64,000 nucleotides of DNA from Prochlorococcus sp. AG-409-I11. Lineage in GTDB: Bacteria; Cyanobacteriota; Cyanobacteriia; PCC-6307; Cyanobiaceae. The stretch spans positions 1 to 64,000 of the forward strand of contig QCJX01000007.1 in NCBI GenBank assembly GCA_003215725.1, written 5' to 3'. Made by a program: the position numbers and the translations under genes. How positions within the stretch are numbered: the first letter of the stretch is position 1; every line of letters begins with the position of its first letter. Positions 8,273 to 18,892 of this stretch are shown here, in pieces. The notes under the pieces are model-generated. The model saw only the letters and a list, made by a program, of their open reading frames with translations, searched no databases and was not told where the DNA came from.

Positions 8273-8542
8273 ATGTCTCTTGAAACAGAAGAAAAGCAAA
8301 GACTAATCAACACTCATCAAATTCATGGATCTGACACAGGTTCTGTTGAAGTTCAGGTAGCAATGCTATCTGAAAGAATAAGTAAGCTCAGTACCCATCT
8401 TCAGGGAAACAAGCATGATTTTTCTTCCAGGCAAGGTTTGTTAAAAATGATTGGTCAAAGGAAACGACTTTTAAGTTACATCAGAGAAAAAAGTGAGAAA
8501 AGATATCAAGCTCTTGTCGAGAAATTAGGCTTGAGAGGCTAA
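8273..8542 (+). CDS. rpsO: 30S ribosomal protein S15
   Basis: 89 residues, the standard length. It shows the family signature [21 protein letters not shown] followed by [24 protein letters not shown]15 binds the central domain of 16S rRNA early in 30S assembly and contributes to a bridge to the 50S subunit. ATG at 8273 gives the conserved start [12 protein letters not shown]. In several bacteria S15 represses its own mRNA; the 46-base gap after ruvA holds an unusual leader (separate entry). The PAM68-like gene follows 34 bases downstream. Confidence 0.97.
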   Translation: MSLETEEKQRLINTHQIHGSDTGSVEVQVAMLSERISKLSTHLQGNKHDFSSRQGLLKMIGQRKRLLSYIREKSEKRYQALVEKLGLRG

Positions 8543-8576
8543 TCCTTGCTAGAACAACTTTCATTGGAAGACGGCA

Positions 8577-9005
8577 ATGACAAAGAAATTAAATCCAAAG
8601 CCGTTCAAAGGAAATGAATTTGGAGTACCTAAAATCAAGAAAAACCAAGGAACAAATAAACAATCAATAAAAAAACGTTCCGAAAAAAATTCTGGTATAC
8701 CAAAGTTTGTAGCTAATAGGATGGCAAGGCGAATAGCTTTTACAACTGGTTTACCTACTCTTACTGGAATGTCTGTTTTTATTGGCAGTTATATTGTTGT
8801 TAGTAAAGGAATTGCAGAGATCCCTCCTGCTTTAACTTTGATTTCATCAGCGATATGTTTTTTTCTTGGACTATTAGGACTGAGCTATGGAATACTATCA
8901 GCAAGTTGGGAGGAAACCTCAGGAAGTCTTTTGGGCTTCGAGAATATAAGCCCAAATATTGTACGAATGAAAAAAGCTTTTACAACTATAGATTCAAAGA
9001 AATAA
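8577..9005 (+). CDS. PAM68-family photosystem II assembly protein (DUF3464)
   Basis: 142 residues. A basic, disordered N-terminus of about 45 residues is followed by the conserved block IPKFVANRMARRIAFTTGLP and two transmembrane helices (GMSVFIGSYIVVSKGIA and ALTLISSAICFFLGLLGLSYG). The motif SASWEETSGSLLGFENI comes next. This arrangement matches the cyanobacterial homologues of plant PAM68. Those work in early photosystem II assembly at the thylakoid membrane and may link ribosomes to nascent chlorophyll-binding proteins. The assignment rests on motif recognition. It is convergent with dnaE, with 15 bases between them. Confidence 0.82.
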   Translation: MTKKLNPKPFKGNEFGVPKIKKNQGTNKQSIKKRSEKNSGIPKFVANRMARRIAFTTGLPTLTGMSVFIGSYIVVSKGIAEIPPALTLISSAICFFLGLLGLSYGILSASWEETSGSLLGFENISPNIVRMKKAFTTIDSKK

Positions 9006-9020
9006 TAATAGTTTTACAAG

Positions 9021-12000
9021 TTAAATTAATAAGCTTTCACTTGTCTTTGCAGTAAACGAGTTATTTTTTAATGAGATAACTGCAGCATTTACATCTTTTA
9101 CACAGAATTGATGACCTAATCTTACATGTAATGTCCTTTCTCCATCTTTGATAGAAGCTATAACAGGAACTCTTACTCCTTTATCTCCTTTTTCCGGACG
9201 ATGTTTATATAAGCATTCTCTTAGTCGATGATGGATTTCAATATCACCTGCTTGATCTGAGCTTAAATTTATTATTAAAAGCCTAATGTCATCAATAAGA
9301 CTGCAATCATCTACGATTAATTGTGTTCTGTCATCTCTGCGGTCAATTGAACCCCAAATTAATAACCTGGACTCCGTCACTAAGTGATCTGAAAGACGCT
9401 CATATGTTTTAGGAAATACAACTCCTTCGCAGGAACCAGATAAATCCTCAAGTTGGACAATTGCCATTCGATCTCCTTTTCGAGTAGTTATTTGTTTTAT
9501 TTGATTTATCATTGCTATAACACTTACTTTGGATTTGTCATCTTGCTCAGCTATCAAACCAATACCTATTGGAGCTATCAATTTTGCTGGGGATTTCAAT
9601 TGCTTTAAGGGATGATCTGATAGGTAAAATCCAATAATTTCTTTTTCAAGTCTTAGCTTTTCACTCGCTGAATAGTCCGATGTTGACTTTGCTTTTGGGC
9701 TTATTTCATCAGCTTTGTTTCTTGAATTAGAAGACTCACTTAATAAATCAAAAATATTACCTTGTCCAGAGACCCTGTCTTTAGCCCTTGAGGATGCCCA
9801 GTCAATAATAAGATCTAAATCGGCGATTAGTTGAGCCCTATTTGCGTTTGGTTCCAGAGTATCTAGGGCTCCACAGTGTATTAATGATTCAAGACTGCGT
9901 CGGTTGAGAATGTTAGACGGTATTCGATCACATAAGTCTGCTAATGATTCAAAATGTCCTTCTGTTGCTCGAATTCTTATAAGTTCCTTAATAGCTCCTT
10001 CACCTAAATTTCTTATAGCAGATAGGCCAAAAAGAATATAGTTTTCTTGAGGAGTAAAGTCTATATCTGAAGTATTAATATTTGGCGGTAGCACATCAAT
10101 ACCCATAGAGTTACAGTTGGAAATGTATCTCTGAACTTTGTCAGTATTGCCAGAATTAACTGTTAATAAGGATGCCATATAGGCAACAGGGTAATGTGCT
10201 TTTAGATAGGCAGTTTGATAAGTAACTGCACCATAAGCAGTGGAATGACTTTTGTTAAAACAATATTCGGCAAATAAAACCATTTGATCAAATAGTTCAT
10301 TTGCAAATTTTTTATCTACTCCCTTTTCACTAGCTCCATTAACAAATAGATTTCTGTGCTTTTGCATTTCATTAATCTTTTTCTTGCCCATCGCACGACG
10401 TAGTAGATCAGCCTGACCTAGGGAATAACCTGCTAAGTCTTGAGCAATTTTCATTATCTGTTCTTGATAAACCATGATGCCATAAGTCTCTTTTAGAATT
10501 GGTTCTAATGTGGCATGAGGGAAATCAATATTATCTTTGCCATGTTTTCTATTTATAAATTTGGGTATTAATCCTGCATCAAGTGGCCCAGGCCTATATA
10601 AGGCAAGAATTGAAGATATGTCTTCTAATGAACTAGGTCTTAAATCTCTAACTATTTGTCTCATTCCACTTGATTCTAGTTGAAAAATCCCTTCTAGATC
10701 TCCTCTAGAAAGAAGGCTATAGGTTTTAGAGTCCTGAGAAGGTAGTTCGTCTGGATCGATAGTTTCCCCTGTAGATTTTTTTATAAGATTTACGGTTTTC
10801 TCAATCATAGTTAGGTTTTTAAGTCCTAGAAAATCCATCTTTAATAGTCCCATAGATTCAATATCTTCCATAAAGTATTGGGTTATTATTTGTCCATCAT
10901 TGTTCCTTTGCAGTGGAACAAGTTCATCAAGTGGATCTGCTGCTATAACTACGCCTGCAGCATGTACTCCAAAAGTTTTATTTGTACCTTCTATTCTTAT
11001 TGCCATATCTACCCACTTCTTAACTAAATTATCATTTTTATACTTATCTCTAAAATCTGAATTTGGACTATCCTTGCCGATCATTTCTTCTAATTTAGCT
11101 GGTTTTCCTCGTACAACTGGGATTAGTTTTGCTAAACGATCTGCGTCACCATATGGAATATCAAGCACTCTTGCGACATCTTTTAGTACTGCTTTTGATG
11201 TCATCCTATTAAATGTAATTATTTGGGCAACTTTTTCTTCTCCATAGCGGTTGGTGACATATTGTATAACCTCTCCTCTTCTTTCAATACAAAAATCAGT
11301 ATCAATATCTGGCATTGATTTTCGAGCAGGATTTAAAAAACGCTCAAATAAAAGACCATGTTGTACAGGATCTATATTTGTAATTTTTAATGCATAAGCC
11401 ACAAGTGAACCGGCTGCTGACCCTCTTCCTGGGCCAACTGCAATTCCCTTTTCTCTCGCAAAACGTATGTAATCCCATACAACTAGAAAATAAGTGGGGA
11501 AGCCCATTTGATTGATAACTTTTAACTCGTATTCCATTCGATCTAAATAATGTTTTGGAATTTCATTAGCCTCGGATAGCTTTAATCTTGTTAATAACCC
11601 CTCCTCTGTTACTTGACTTAAGTATTGAATTGCAGATGAATTTTTCGGTAAAGGAAATTTTGGCATCTTATATGAACCAAGTATAGAGTATTCTTCTATC
11701 TTTTCTGCCACCTCTAATGTATTATTAATAGCATCTTGTATAGTATTTGGTTCTAAATGATCTAAAAAAAGCTTTTCCATTTCTTCTTTTGATTTAATAT
11801 ATTCAGTTCCCGTGTATCTAAGTCTTTTTTCGTCTGAAATTAATTTGCCAGTGAGTACACACAGAAGCGCATCGTGTGCTTCAACATCATTTTTAGTTAG
11901 ATAATGCGCATCATTTGTGGCAATTAGTTTGATGTTTAGTTCATTGGATATGTTTGCGATTTCAACGTTAACTATTCTGTCTTCTGGTGAACCATGATCC

Positions 12001-12533
12001 TGAATTTCAAGATAAAAATCATCTCCAAATAATTCTTTATACCAACTTGCTATTTTTCTTGCTAAATCATTCCGACCAGATAAAATTGCTTGTGGAATTT
12101 CTCCTCCAAGGCACGCTGTTGATACAATTAAACCTTCTTTATATTTTTCTAATAAACTTTTGTCTATACAAGGTCTTGAAAAAATTCCTCTTCCACGCGT
12201 TCCTTTTAGGTGACTTATAGTAGTAAGCTTAACAAGATTTTTATAGCCTGTTGTATTTTTAGCAAGCACCACTAAATGATATCTTCGTTCTTTTTTTTGT
12301 TGAGGTTCGTTTATTGATCCATTTATTACATACATTTCGTTCCCGATAATCGGCTTTATCTCTGATTCATTGCAAAGCTTAAGAAGCTCAACTGCTCCGT
12401 ACATCACGCCGTGGTCTGTTAAAGCTAGTGCGGGCATATCCAATTCTTTTGCCCTCTTAACCATCAATGGCAGTTGGCTTGCGCCATCAAGCAGGCTGTA
12501 GTCGCTGTGGTTATGAAGTGGAACGAATCCCAT
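9021..12533 (-). CDS. dnaE: DNA polymerase III alpha subunit
   Basis: A 1170-residue replicative polymerase. The PHP domain is at the N-terminus ([19 protein letters not shown]). The polymerase core has [16 protein letters not shown] and the catalytic aspartates in MPDIDTDFC, with a further metal residue region near MDFLGLKNL. The tail has the helix-hairpin-helix region ([16 protein letters not shown]) and an OB-fold ([29 protein letters not shown]). The length is normal for DnaE1, and no intein is visible. It copies the chromosome with the beta clamp. gatA lies upstream on the same strand, 72 bases away. Confidence 0.97.
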   Translation of the reverse strand: MGFVPLHNHSDYSLLDGASQLPLMVKRAKELDMPALALTDHGVMYGAVELLKLCNESEIKPIIGNEMYVINGSINEPQQKKERRYHLVVLAKNTTGYKNLVKLTTISHLKGTRGRGIFSRPCIDKSLLEKYKEGLIVSTACLGGEIPQAILSGRNDLARKIASWYKELFGDDFYLEIQDHGSPEDRIVNVEIANISNELNIKLIATNDAHYLTKNDVEAHDALLCVLTGKLISDEKRLRYTGTEYIKSKEEMEKLFLDHLEPNTIQDAINNTLEVAEKIEEYSILGSYKMPKFPLPKNSSAIQYLSQVTEEGLLTRLKLSEANEIPKHYLDRMEYELKVINQMGFPTYFLVVWDYIRFAREKGIAVGPGRGSAAGSLVAYALKITNIDPVQHGLLFERFLNPARKSMPDIDTDFCIERRGEVIQYVTNRYGEEKVAQIITFNRMTSKAVLKDVARVLDIPYGDADRLAKLIPVVRGKPAKLEEMIGKDSPNSDFRDKYKNDNLVKKWVDMAIRIEGTNKTFGVHAAGVVIAADPLDELVPLQRNNDGQIITQYFMEDIESMGLLKMDFLGLKNLTMIEKTVNLIKKSTGETIDPDELPSQDSKTYSLLSRGDLEGIFQLESSGMRQIVRDLRPSSLEDISSILALYRPGPLDAGLIPKFINRKHGKDNIDFPHATLEPILKETYGIMVYQEQIMKIAQDLAGYSLGQADLLRRAMGKKKINEMQKHRNLFVNGASEKGVDKKFANELFDQMVLFAEYCFNKSHSTAYGAVTYQTAYLKAHYPVAYMASLLTVNSGNTDKVQRYISNCNSMGIDVLPPNINTSDIDFTPQENYILFGLSAIRNLGEGAIKELIRIRATEGHFESLADLCDRIPSNILNRRSLESLIHCGALDTLEPNANRAQLIADLDLIIDWASSRAKDRVSGQGNIFDLLSESSNSRNKADEISPKAKSTSDYSASEKLRLEKEIIGFYLSDHPLKQLKSPAKLIAPIGIGLIAEQDDKSKVSVIAMINQIKQITTRKGDRMAIVQLEDLSGSCEGVVFPKTYERLSDHLVTESRLLIWGSIDRRDDRTQLIVDDCSLIDDIRLLIINLSSDQAGDIEIHHRLRECLYKHRPEKGDKGVRVPVIASIKDGERTLHVRLGHQFCVKDVNAAVISLKNNSFTAKTSESLLI

Positions 12534-12605
12534 GATTCAGCCTTTCCTTGTACTCAATATGGGTGGTGTCTATTTCTAGGCAGCACCATATGCAGTGTAG
12601 TCGGC

Positions 12606-14069
12606 TTATTGAGGGATTGATTCTCCGGAGGGGTGAGCCTTCATAACTTGTGCTGCTTGTTCATAGTTATGAGCAACTTGCAGTAACCGTCTCTCATCAA
12701 GAACATTGCCAATAAGCTGAAGGCCAATTGGGAGATCTTCACTATCAAACCCACAAGGGATACTTATCGCGGGCAGACCAGCTAAGTTGGCAGGAATAGT
12801 TAAAAGATCAGATAGATACATTGATAAAGGATCATTCTCATGTTCACCTGCTGGAAATGCTGTAGATGGAGCCGTAGGAGTGAGAAGAACATCTACTTTA
12901 TTAAAGGCGTTATCAAAGTCCTTGCGAATAAGAGTTCTTACTTGCTGAGCTTTTTTGTAGTAAGCATCAACATAACCTGCTGAAAGTGCATATGTTCCTA
13001 TTAATATTCTTCTTTGTACTTCAGGACCAAACCCTTTTGCACGGCTAAGAGAAGTCATCTTGGCTAAACTTTCAGCTCCATCAATTCGAAATCCATACTT
13101 AACTCCGTCATATCTAGCTAGATTTGCGGAAGCTTCTGAAGGGGCAATCACGTAATAAGTAGCTATTCCATCATTAAATCGGGGGCAAGATATATCTATT
13201 AGCTCTGCTCCTAACATCTCTAATTTATTTGCTGCTTGCAAAACAGTTTCTTTGACTTGTGATGCAAGTCCTTTTTGGTGAAAACATTCGCGAATTAATC
13301 CTACTTTTAAACCTTTAATTGGATGGCTAAGTGTCTCTAAATAATCTGGAACATCAATATCTAAACACGTTGAATCTTTGGGATCTTTTCCTGCAATTAC
13401 TTGCAAAATCTCAGCTGCATCGGCAACAGATGTTGTTAAAGGACCTACTTGATCGAGTGAGCTTGCAAATGCGATTAGCCCCCAACGACTTACTCGACCA
13501 TATGTTGGTTTCAGGCCAACAACACCACAAAAAGAAGCTGGTTGCCTTATAGACCCTCCAGTATCAGAACCTAATGAAGCTGTACATAAACCAGCAGCCA
13601 CTGCGGCAGCACTACCTCCTGAACTTCCTCCAGGCACCATTTTGTGGTTCCAAGGATTTGCAGTTGCGCCAAATGCGGAAGTTTCTGTAGAGCTTCCCAT
13701 TGCAAATTCATCTAAGTTTGTTTTGCCAATCAAAATGGCCCCTGCTTCCCATAATTTTTGCGTAACTGTTGATTCATATGGTGGGACAAACTTTTCGAGC
13801 ATTCGACTTGAACAAGTTGTTTTTATTCCATTAGTACAAAGGTTATCTTTTATTGCTATTGGAATCCCTGCAAGAGGTGGAAGATTAATTCCTTCTGAAC
13901 GTGCTTTATCAATTTTTTCTGCATCAGCAATTGCTCTATCTTTAGTTACTTCTAAAAACGAGTGAAGATGCTTATCTATAGAAGCAATTCTTGAAAGTTG
14001 CTCATCAACTAATTCTCGAGCAGAAATTTGTCCATTTTTTAGTTGATGACGCCATTCGGCGATAGACAT
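12606..14069 (-). CDS. gatA: glutamyl-tRNA(Gln) amidotransferase subunit A
   Basis: 487 residues of the amidase-signature family. The catalytic lysine is in [11 protein letters not shown], the glycine/serine signature in [17 protein letters not shown], and the nucleophilic serine region in [16 protein letters not shown]. With GatB and GatC it converts Glu-tRNA(Gln) to Gln-tRNA(Gln), the route cyanobacteria use because they charge tRNA(Gln) indirectly. gatB and gatC are not in this window. A short inverted repeat (GACGCTA...TAGCGTC, 14094-14118) separates it from the DUF1816 gene upstream. Confidence 0.97.
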   Translation of the reverse strand: MSIAEWRHQLKNGQISARELVDEQLSRIASIDKHLHSFLEVTKDRAIADAEKIDKARSEGINLPPLAGIPIAIKDNLCTNGIKTTCSSRMLEKFVPPYESTVTQKLWEAGAILIGKTNLDEFAMGSSTETSAFGATANPWNHKMVPGGSSGGSAAAVAAGLCTASLGSDTGGSIRQPASFCGVVGLKPTYGRVSRWGLIAFASSLDQVGPLTTSVADAAEILQVIAGKDPKDSTCLDIDVPDYLETLSHPIKGLKVGLIRECFHQKGLASQVKETVLQAANKLEMLGAELIDISCPRFNDGIATYYVIAPSEASANLARYDGVKYGFRIDGAESLAKMTSLSRAKGFGPEVQRRILIGTYALSAGYVDAYYKKAQQVRTLIRKDFDNAFNKVDVLLTPTAPSTAFPAGEHENDPLSMYLSDLLTIPANLAGLPAISIPCGFDSEDLPIGLQLIGNVLDERRLLQVAHNYEQAAQVMKAHPSGESIPQ

Positions 14070-14122
14070 TCTTCGTTAGGGATTTTGTGATTTGACGCTA
14101 TCAGGATTCTGTAGCGTCTTGA

Positions 14123-14353
14123 TTAAAGAGTAAAGGGTTCGGCTTTGCGGCATCTAACCAAACTGTGATTAATGCCTTGACTGCCCTCATTAGATAGGTC
14201 TTGTTCGAACATGGGAAGAGAGCCGTTAAGGCTTTTTCGGGTTAGGAATGGTCCAAACCAGTAGGTTCCATTTGGTTGGTTAGTTTCAACCTTGGCCCAC
14301 CATGCCATCCCAATCCTGTTTCCTAAGCTTCGAATCGCCCTGATTGGGCCCAT
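14123..14353 (-). CDS. DUF1816 family small protein
   Basis: 76 residues. The segment MAWWAKVETNQPNGTYWFGPFLTRKSL followed by DLSNEGSQGI matches the cyanobacterial DUF1816 family as I remember it. These are small proteins with a fold related to the phycobilisome linker CpcD. Prochlorococcus lacks true phycobilisomes, so a linker role is unlikely here and the function is open. It sits between rlmB and gatA, all on the reverse strand. Confidence 0.75.
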   Translation of the reverse strand: MGPIRAIRSLGNRIGMAWWAKVETNQPNGTYWFGPFLTRKSLNGSLPMFEQDLSNEGSQGINHSLVRCRKAEPFTL

Positions 14354-14585
14354 TTTTTTGTTAGGCGTCTATTACTATTCTGCCTTTAAAAAAGTCAAAA
14401 TAATCAAAAGGATTGTGATCCCTGACGCACGAGGGTATTGAATTCGTCTTGGAATGATTTTTGATAACTTCTAGAAAAGGACATATATCTATATTTTTAA
14501 AGCTAAAAAGGTGTATTGGGTTAATTTCTAGTTCCGTTGTTGTCTAGGAAAAAAGGTTTATAAAATAATATATTTTACTGATAGC

Positions 14586-15833
14586 TCAATTTATTTTGGA
14601 GTCATTCTCCTTTGAAACTTTTGCACGAATAGTTTTTGGTGATGGTGCAGATCCTTTTAAACCTTTCATCCAACTATTTCTTGCAACCTCATATAGTAAA
14701 AGTGCGGTCGCAACAGATGCGTTAAGGCTTGTGGTGGCTCCTCGTAATGGAATTTTAATTAATTGATCACAATGTCTTCTAGTCACTAGTGAAATACCTT
14801 TATCTTCTGATCCAGTAACAACTACTAAAGGACCTTCTAGATCTGCATCAGGGAGAGTTACTTCACCTTCTTCTGCTAGCCCAACAATCCTGTATCCAGC
14901 ATCCTTTAATTGTTCTAATGATCTGTTTAGGTTTACTACCCTTGCAACAGGCAAATGCTCTAAAGCACCTGCTGCAACTTTTGCAACAGAACCTGTTAAA
15001 CCTGCACTTCTTCTTTGTGGTATAACAACGCCATGAGCACCCATCGCTTCAGCTGACCTAACTATTGCTCCAAGGTTTTGTGGGTCTTTGAGACCATCCA
15101 AAGCAACTAATAGAGGTGTCTCATCTAAGGAATCACAAGCATCTATAAGAGTCTTCAAGTTTAATGTTTCTGCAGCTGCTGTTTGTATGGCAATCCCTTG
15201 ATGAACAGCCCCTTTTGTTAGTTGTCCTAAGCGTGCCCAAGTTACTTCCTCTATTAGTACCCCTGTTAGTTTTGCATCACGAAGTAATTGAAGAAACTTT
15301 TGGGAATTCCTTATTTCTGCTGTACACCAAATTCTATGAATAGGTCTACCTGTCTCTAGCGCTGCCTTGGTTGAATGTATCCCCCATAAAATGTCATTTG
15401 GAAGTTCTTTCCCAACATCTACATTCTCTAAAATTAATCTACTTTCAGTTCTTTGGTTATATCTTGTTTCATTGTTTACTTCTCCTGAGCTAAGGTTAAC
15501 TTTCCTCTCAGATCTGAAACTTCCTTTTTGATTAGCCGTTACAACCATATTAGTTGATCTTCTTCTTAACTTGTAAGAATTTTGATCTAAGTTGGAAGGT
15601 CTATTTCTTCTTTGATCAGCTTTTCTAGCATAAGAAAATTCTTGTTGATTGAATGATTTGTTCTCTTTTATTTCTCCCTGCTTCCTTGCCGAGCGATATT
15701 GATTACTTTCGTTATTTTTTAAATTGTTTTTCCTTCTGTCTTTAGAAGAAATTCTTGTATGATTTCTTCCGTCACCTTTTGGAGTGTTTGACCTATAGGA
15801 GCGGTTTGATCGTTGATCGGAACGGTAACTCAT
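14586..15833 (-). CDS. rlmB: RlmB/TrmH-family RNA 2'-O-ribose methyltransferase with basic N-terminal extension
   Basis: 415 residues. The C-terminal 270 residues are a SpoU-type enzyme: a substrate-binding domain (LWGIHSTKAALETGRPIHRIWCT) followed by the SPOUT knot. Its motifs are ALDGLKDPQNLGAIVRSAEAMGAHGVVIP, VVVTGSEDKGIS and IPLRGATTSLNASVATALLLYE. RlmB methylates G2251 in the 23S peptidyl-transferase loop. The first roughly 130 residues are low-complexity, rich in Arg, Asn, Ser and Lys, and are absent from the E. coli enzyme; they may be an RNA-binding tail. The start lies 4 bases after the mrnC stop, so the two are probably co-transcribed. Confidence 0.88.
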   Translation of the reverse strand: MSYRSDQRSNRSYRSNTPKGDGRNHTRISSKDRRKNNLKNNESNQYRSARKQGEIKENKSFNQQEFSYARKADQRRNRPSNLDQNSYKLRRRSTNMVVTANQKGSFRSERKVNLSSGEVNNETRYNQRTESRLILENVDVGKELPNDILWGIHSTKAALETGRPIHRIWCTAEIRNSQKFLQLLRDAKLTGVLIEEVTWARLGQLTKGAVHQGIAIQTAAAETLNLKTLIDACDSLDETPLLVALDGLKDPQNLGAIVRSAEAMGAHGVVIPQRRSAGLTGSVAKVAAGALEHLPVARVVNLNRSLEQLKDAGYRIVGLAEEGEVTLPDADLEGPLVVVTGSEDKGISLVTRRHCDQLIKIPLRGATTSLNASVATALLLYEVARNSWMKGLKGSAPSPKTIRAKVSKENDSKIN

Positions 15834-15837
15834 TGGA

Positions 15838-16251
15838 TTAGTTATTCAGAGGTTTTTTTACGGTCTCCTCTAATCGTTCTAAGAGTTGAGAAAGCCTTGT
15901 TGGATTCTTCAAAAAGAGCCAGCCAATTATTGTCTCAAAGCCTGTCGCTTTTGCATAAATTACTGCTTCACCTTTTCTAGGTCCTCTTCCCGCACTATTG
16001 CGACCTCTACGGACATATTCTTTTTCTATCTCTGATAAATGAGGTTCTAGTACGGATAGGGCTTTGGCTTGAGCAGCAGCCTTTACTTCTTCAACCACAT
16101 AAGAGTGAAGATCCTTTGAGCGTGCAGGCCTGTCACAATGCTTTAATCGCTGGTGCATTTCCCATACTGCATCTCCTAGCCAAGCTAATTGGGAGGGCCT
16201 CAATTGATCTGGACAACCTGAAGGAATTTGATTTTTAATCCAATTAGTCAA
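15838..16251 (-). CDS. mrnC: Mini-ribonuclease 3 (MrnC)
   Basis: 137 residues: a lone RNase III catalytic domain without the double-stranded-RNA-binding domain. The first active-site motif is SQLAWLGDAVWEMHQRLKH; the second acidic site lies in GEAVIYAKATGFETIIGWLF. In Bacillus MrnC matures 23S rRNA ends. Its place directly before rlmB fits a ribosome-maturation role. Its ATG overlaps the stop of the STAS gene by four bases (ATGA), a sign of translational coupling. Confidence 0.9.
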   Translation of the reverse strand: MTNWIKNQIPSGCPDQLRPSQLAWLGDAVWEMHQRLKHCDRPARSKDLHSYVVEEVKAAAQAKALSVLEPHLSEIEKEYVRRGRNSAGRGPRKGEAVIYAKATGFETIIGWLFLKNPTRLSQLLERLEETVKKPLNN

Positions 16252-16634
16252 GCTGCTAGTTGAGTTAACGCAGTTTTTAAGTCAGATACAAGATGTAGAA
16301 ATTCTTCAAGTCTCACCAATTTGATGGTTTGGACCACCCTTGGGTTACCCACAACAAGGAATGAGCGTTTCGACTTTTTACATTGCTTGGCTGTTTGGAC
16401 CATAGCTCCAAGACCCGATGAGTCAATGAAATCGATTTTGGTTAGGTCAATAACCACTGATAAAGGATTGGCTTTAAGCACATCACTGACATAGCTATTA
16501 AATTGTTTTTCTGAGTAGGCATCAAGCTGCCCTGTGAAGTAAAAGACCAAGCATCCTTGGCGACGTTCGAACCCACCTCGAAGAGATACGGTGAGCTTCT
16601 GTAATTCGTTTATGGGATCTGCCTCCGAATACAT
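16248..16634 (-). CDS. STAS-domain protein (anti-sigma-factor-antagonist-like)
   Basis: 128 residues consisting of one STAS domain. The strand SVVIDLTKIDFIDSSGLGAMVQTAK contains the DSSGLG loop, where SpoIIAA-type antagonists carry the phosphorylated serine. The strands before it (CLVFYFTGQLDAYSEKQF) fit the fold. Such proteins bind an anti-sigma kinase of the RsbW/SpoIIAB type in a partner-switching module. No kinase, phosphatase or sigma gene lies nearby, so the partner is unknown. It is sandwiched between carA and mrnC and overlaps mrnC by four bases. Confidence 0.85.
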   Translation of the reverse strand: MYSEADPINELQKLTVSLRGGFERRQGCLVFYFTGQLDAYSEKQFNSYVSDVLKANPLSVVIDLTKIDFIDSSGLGAMVQTAKQCKKSKRSFLVVGNPRVVQTIKLVRLEEFLHLVSDLKTALTQLAA

Positions 16635-16664
16635 ATGGCACGAAGTGTAGTTAGCTAGGACGAT

Positions 16665-17819
16665 CTAAACCACGGTTGATCGACTTTCTCCCATCAGAGA
16701 AACAAAACGTTCAAAATGATGATCTGCGTCATGAGGGCCTGGACTGGCTTCTGGGTGATATTGAACTCCAAATACCGGCTTGTTAAGCATTGCAATTCCT
16801 GCAACAGTTTTATCATTGAGGTTGAAATGGGTCACTTTGACAAGTTCTTTGGGTAATGAATCGGCTTGTAACGCAAAACCGTGATTTTGACTCGTAATTT
16901 CCAAACGACCAGCTTTTCCACAAGGATGGTTTAAGCCTCTGTGACCATAGTTAAGCTTGAAGGTTTTTCCCCCAAGAGCAAGTCCAAGAATTTGATGACC
17001 TAGACATATTCCAAAGATAGGGAGGTTTACTTTCTCAATTAGGTTTTTAGCTAAATTTATTCCTTCTATTACAGCTGCGGGATCTCCTGGTCCATTGGAT
17101 AGGAAAATCCCATCTGGCTTAAGTTCTAAGATTGTTGACAAGTCTGAATCAAAAGGTAGTACAACTATTTCACAACCATGAGCAACTAATCGATTTAGAA
17201 TTGATTTCTTTATGCCAAAATCTATAGCTGCTACTTTAAAAGGAGTCTTTCTTCTCTCCTTAATTCTTTTGTCGAAACTTACGTTGCATAATGAGTTCCA
17301 TTTGTATTGAGTTTTAGTTGATACTTTTTTAGCCATGTTCAATCCTTTTATGTTAGGAGCCTTCTTTAACCTTTCTAGTAATTCTTTAGGTGATAAGTCT
17401 ATTTCTGTACTTATTACTCCATTCATAGATCCATATTCTCGTAAATGCCTAACAAGTGCTCTTGTATCAATCCCGGAAATACCAACCACTTTTTGACTCT
17501 TAAGCCAATTATTTAATGTGTCTTTAGAACGCCAGTTACTCGACCTTGCCGAAAGTTGACGAACTATAAGGCCTCTAACACTAGATGAGCTTGATTCTTG
17601 ATCATCTGAATTAACTCCTGTATTTCCTATCTCTGGGTAGGTAAAGGTGATTAATTGGCCAAAATAACTTGGGTCAGTTAAAACTTCCTGATAGCCTGTT
17701 ATACCTGTATTAAAAACAACTTCTCCTATCGCAGTTCCTTTGCAACCAATGGCTAGACCTTCTAAAAAGCTTCCATCTTCAAGGATTAAAACAGCTTTAT
17801 CAGTTTCAAGTTTATTCAT
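16665..17819 (-). CDS. carA: carbamoyl-phosphate synthase small subunit
   Basis: A glutamine amidotransferase subunit of 384 residues from ATG 17819. An upstream in-frame TTG at 17861 would overlap trpD and is less likely. The N-terminal domain has [16 protein letters not shown] and [15 protein letters not shown]. The class I amidotransferase domain shows the nucleophile in [16 protein letters not shown] and the catalytic His-Glu in [12 protein letters not shown]. It delivers ammonia to CarB to make carbamoyl phosphate for pyrimidine and arginine synthesis; carB is not in this window. It lies just downstream of trpD on the same strand. Confidence 0.95.
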   Translation of the reverse strand: MNKLETDKAVLILEDGSFLEGLAIGCKGTAIGEVVFNTGITGYQEVLTDPSYFGQLITFTYPEIGNTGVNSDDQESSSSSVRGLIVRQLSARSSNWRSKDTLNNWLKSQKVVGISGIDTRALVRHLREYGSMNGVISTEIDLSPKELLERLKKAPNIKGLNMAKKVSTKTQYKWNSLCNVSFDKRIKERRKTPFKVAAIDFGIKKSILNRLVAHGCEIVVLPFDSDLSTILELKPDGIFLSNGPGDPAAVIEGINLAKNLIEKVNLPIFGICLGHQILGLALGGKTFKLNYGHRGLNHPCGKAGRLEITSQNHGFALQADSLPKELVKVTHFNLNDKTVAGIAMLNKPVFGVQYHPEASPGPHDADHHFERFVSLMGESRSTVV

Positions 17820-17841
17820 CAGATCAAGTAATAGTAGGTTT

Positions 17842-18885
17842 TTAATTAGAGGTTGAATCAAGTCTTTCTCTTAGCTTTTCCAATTGATCCCAAGCTAGTC
17901 CAGATTTCAGACAAGCCAAAGCTTTATCTACACCTGATTGAATATCAGTTTCTACACCTGAAACCCATAAGACCAAAGATGTATTTAATGCCACAACATC
18001 TTGTTGAGAGTTAGTACCTTTTCCTTGAAGAACTGCCTTAAGAATCTCTGTATTACGTTCAAGATCCCCGCCTTTAAGAGAGGTGTTTGGAGTACTAGTT
18101 AATCCGTAATCATTAGATTTAATTGTTTTAGAATTGATAACACCATTCTCCAGGAACCTCAATTCATTATCTCCTTCTAGAGAAGCTTCATCTAGTCCCC
18201 CAGCTCCATATACAACAATTGCTTTTTGTAAGCCTAAATCTTTTAGAGCCTCAGCCATTGGGTCAAGTAATTCAGGTTTTGCGACCCCTAACACTTGTGA
18301 GCTAGGTCTAAGAGGATTGACCAATGGTCCTAATAAATTGAAAATTGTTCTAATTCCTAAACTTCTACGTAAAGGTGCAAGATTAATTAAAGAAGGATGC
18401 CAGGCAGGAGCAAACAAAAAGGTTATGCCTACATGATTTATCGCTTCAACAACTGATTCTAAAGGGGCATCGAGTTTTATTCCTAGGCCTTCTAGTACAT
18501 CAGCAGAACCTACTTTCCCGCTAGCACTCCTATTGCCATGTTTAGCAACTTTCGCTCCACAGGCAGAGGCAGTAAAAGCTACTGCTGTTGAAATGTTAAA
18601 AGTATCAGCACCATCTCCTCCAGTTCCACAAGTATCAACCATTTCTAATTGAGGCTTTAAATATGGAAGCTGGCTTTCTTCTCTTAATATTTTTGCCATT
18701 GATCCAAGTTCAACTCCTGTAACCCCTTTGGCACGTAGAGCCGTTAAATAAGCGCCTGTTTGTACAGGAGACAACTCCTCATTTAGCCAAGCTCGAATAA
18801 GATTGGTGGCTTCTAAATTCGATAAATCTTCTCTATTTAAAAGAGACTCCAGTAGTTCAGACCAGGATTTAGAAACAGAGGACAT
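17842..18885 (-). CDS. trpD: anthranilate phosphoribosyltransferase
   Basis: 347 residues. The PRPP-binding glycine loop is in [27 protein letters not shown]. Other conserved pieces are [31 protein letters not shown] and [16 protein letters not shown]. It catalyses the second step of tryptophan synthesis, joining anthranilate and PRPP. The ATG at 18885 lies only seven bases after the T-run of a strong terminator-like hairpin (18893-18921). trpD must therefore be transcribed through that structure or from a start inside it. No other trp gene is in the window. Confidence 0.96.
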   Translation of the reverse strand: MSSVSKSWSELLESLLNREDLSNLEATNLIRAWLNEELSPVQTGAYLTALRAKGVTGVELGSMAKILREESQLPYLKPQLEMVDTCGTGGDGADTFNISTAVAFTASACGAKVAKHGNRSASGKVGSADVLEGLGIKLDAPLESVVEAINHVGITFLFAPAWHPSLINLAPLRRSLGIRTIFNLLGPLVNPLRPSSQVLGVAKPELLDPMAEALKDLGLQKAIVVYGAGGLDEASLEGDNELRFLENGVINSKTIKSNDYGLTSTPNTSLKGGDLERNTEILKAVLQGKGTNSQQDVVALNTSLVLWVSGVETDIQSGVDKALACLKSGLAWDQLEKLRERLDSTSN

Positions 18886-18892
18886 ATGTTAG

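Noticed and set aside
14094-14118. terminator between DUF1816 and gatA
   Set aside because: A 7-bp inverted repeat (GACGCTA/TAGCGTC) exists but no T-run follows it on the reverse strand, so transcription termination is not supported.
18134-18436. 100-codon open frame antisense to trpD
   Set aside because: It is fully inside a certain gene and has no start signal or recognisable motif.
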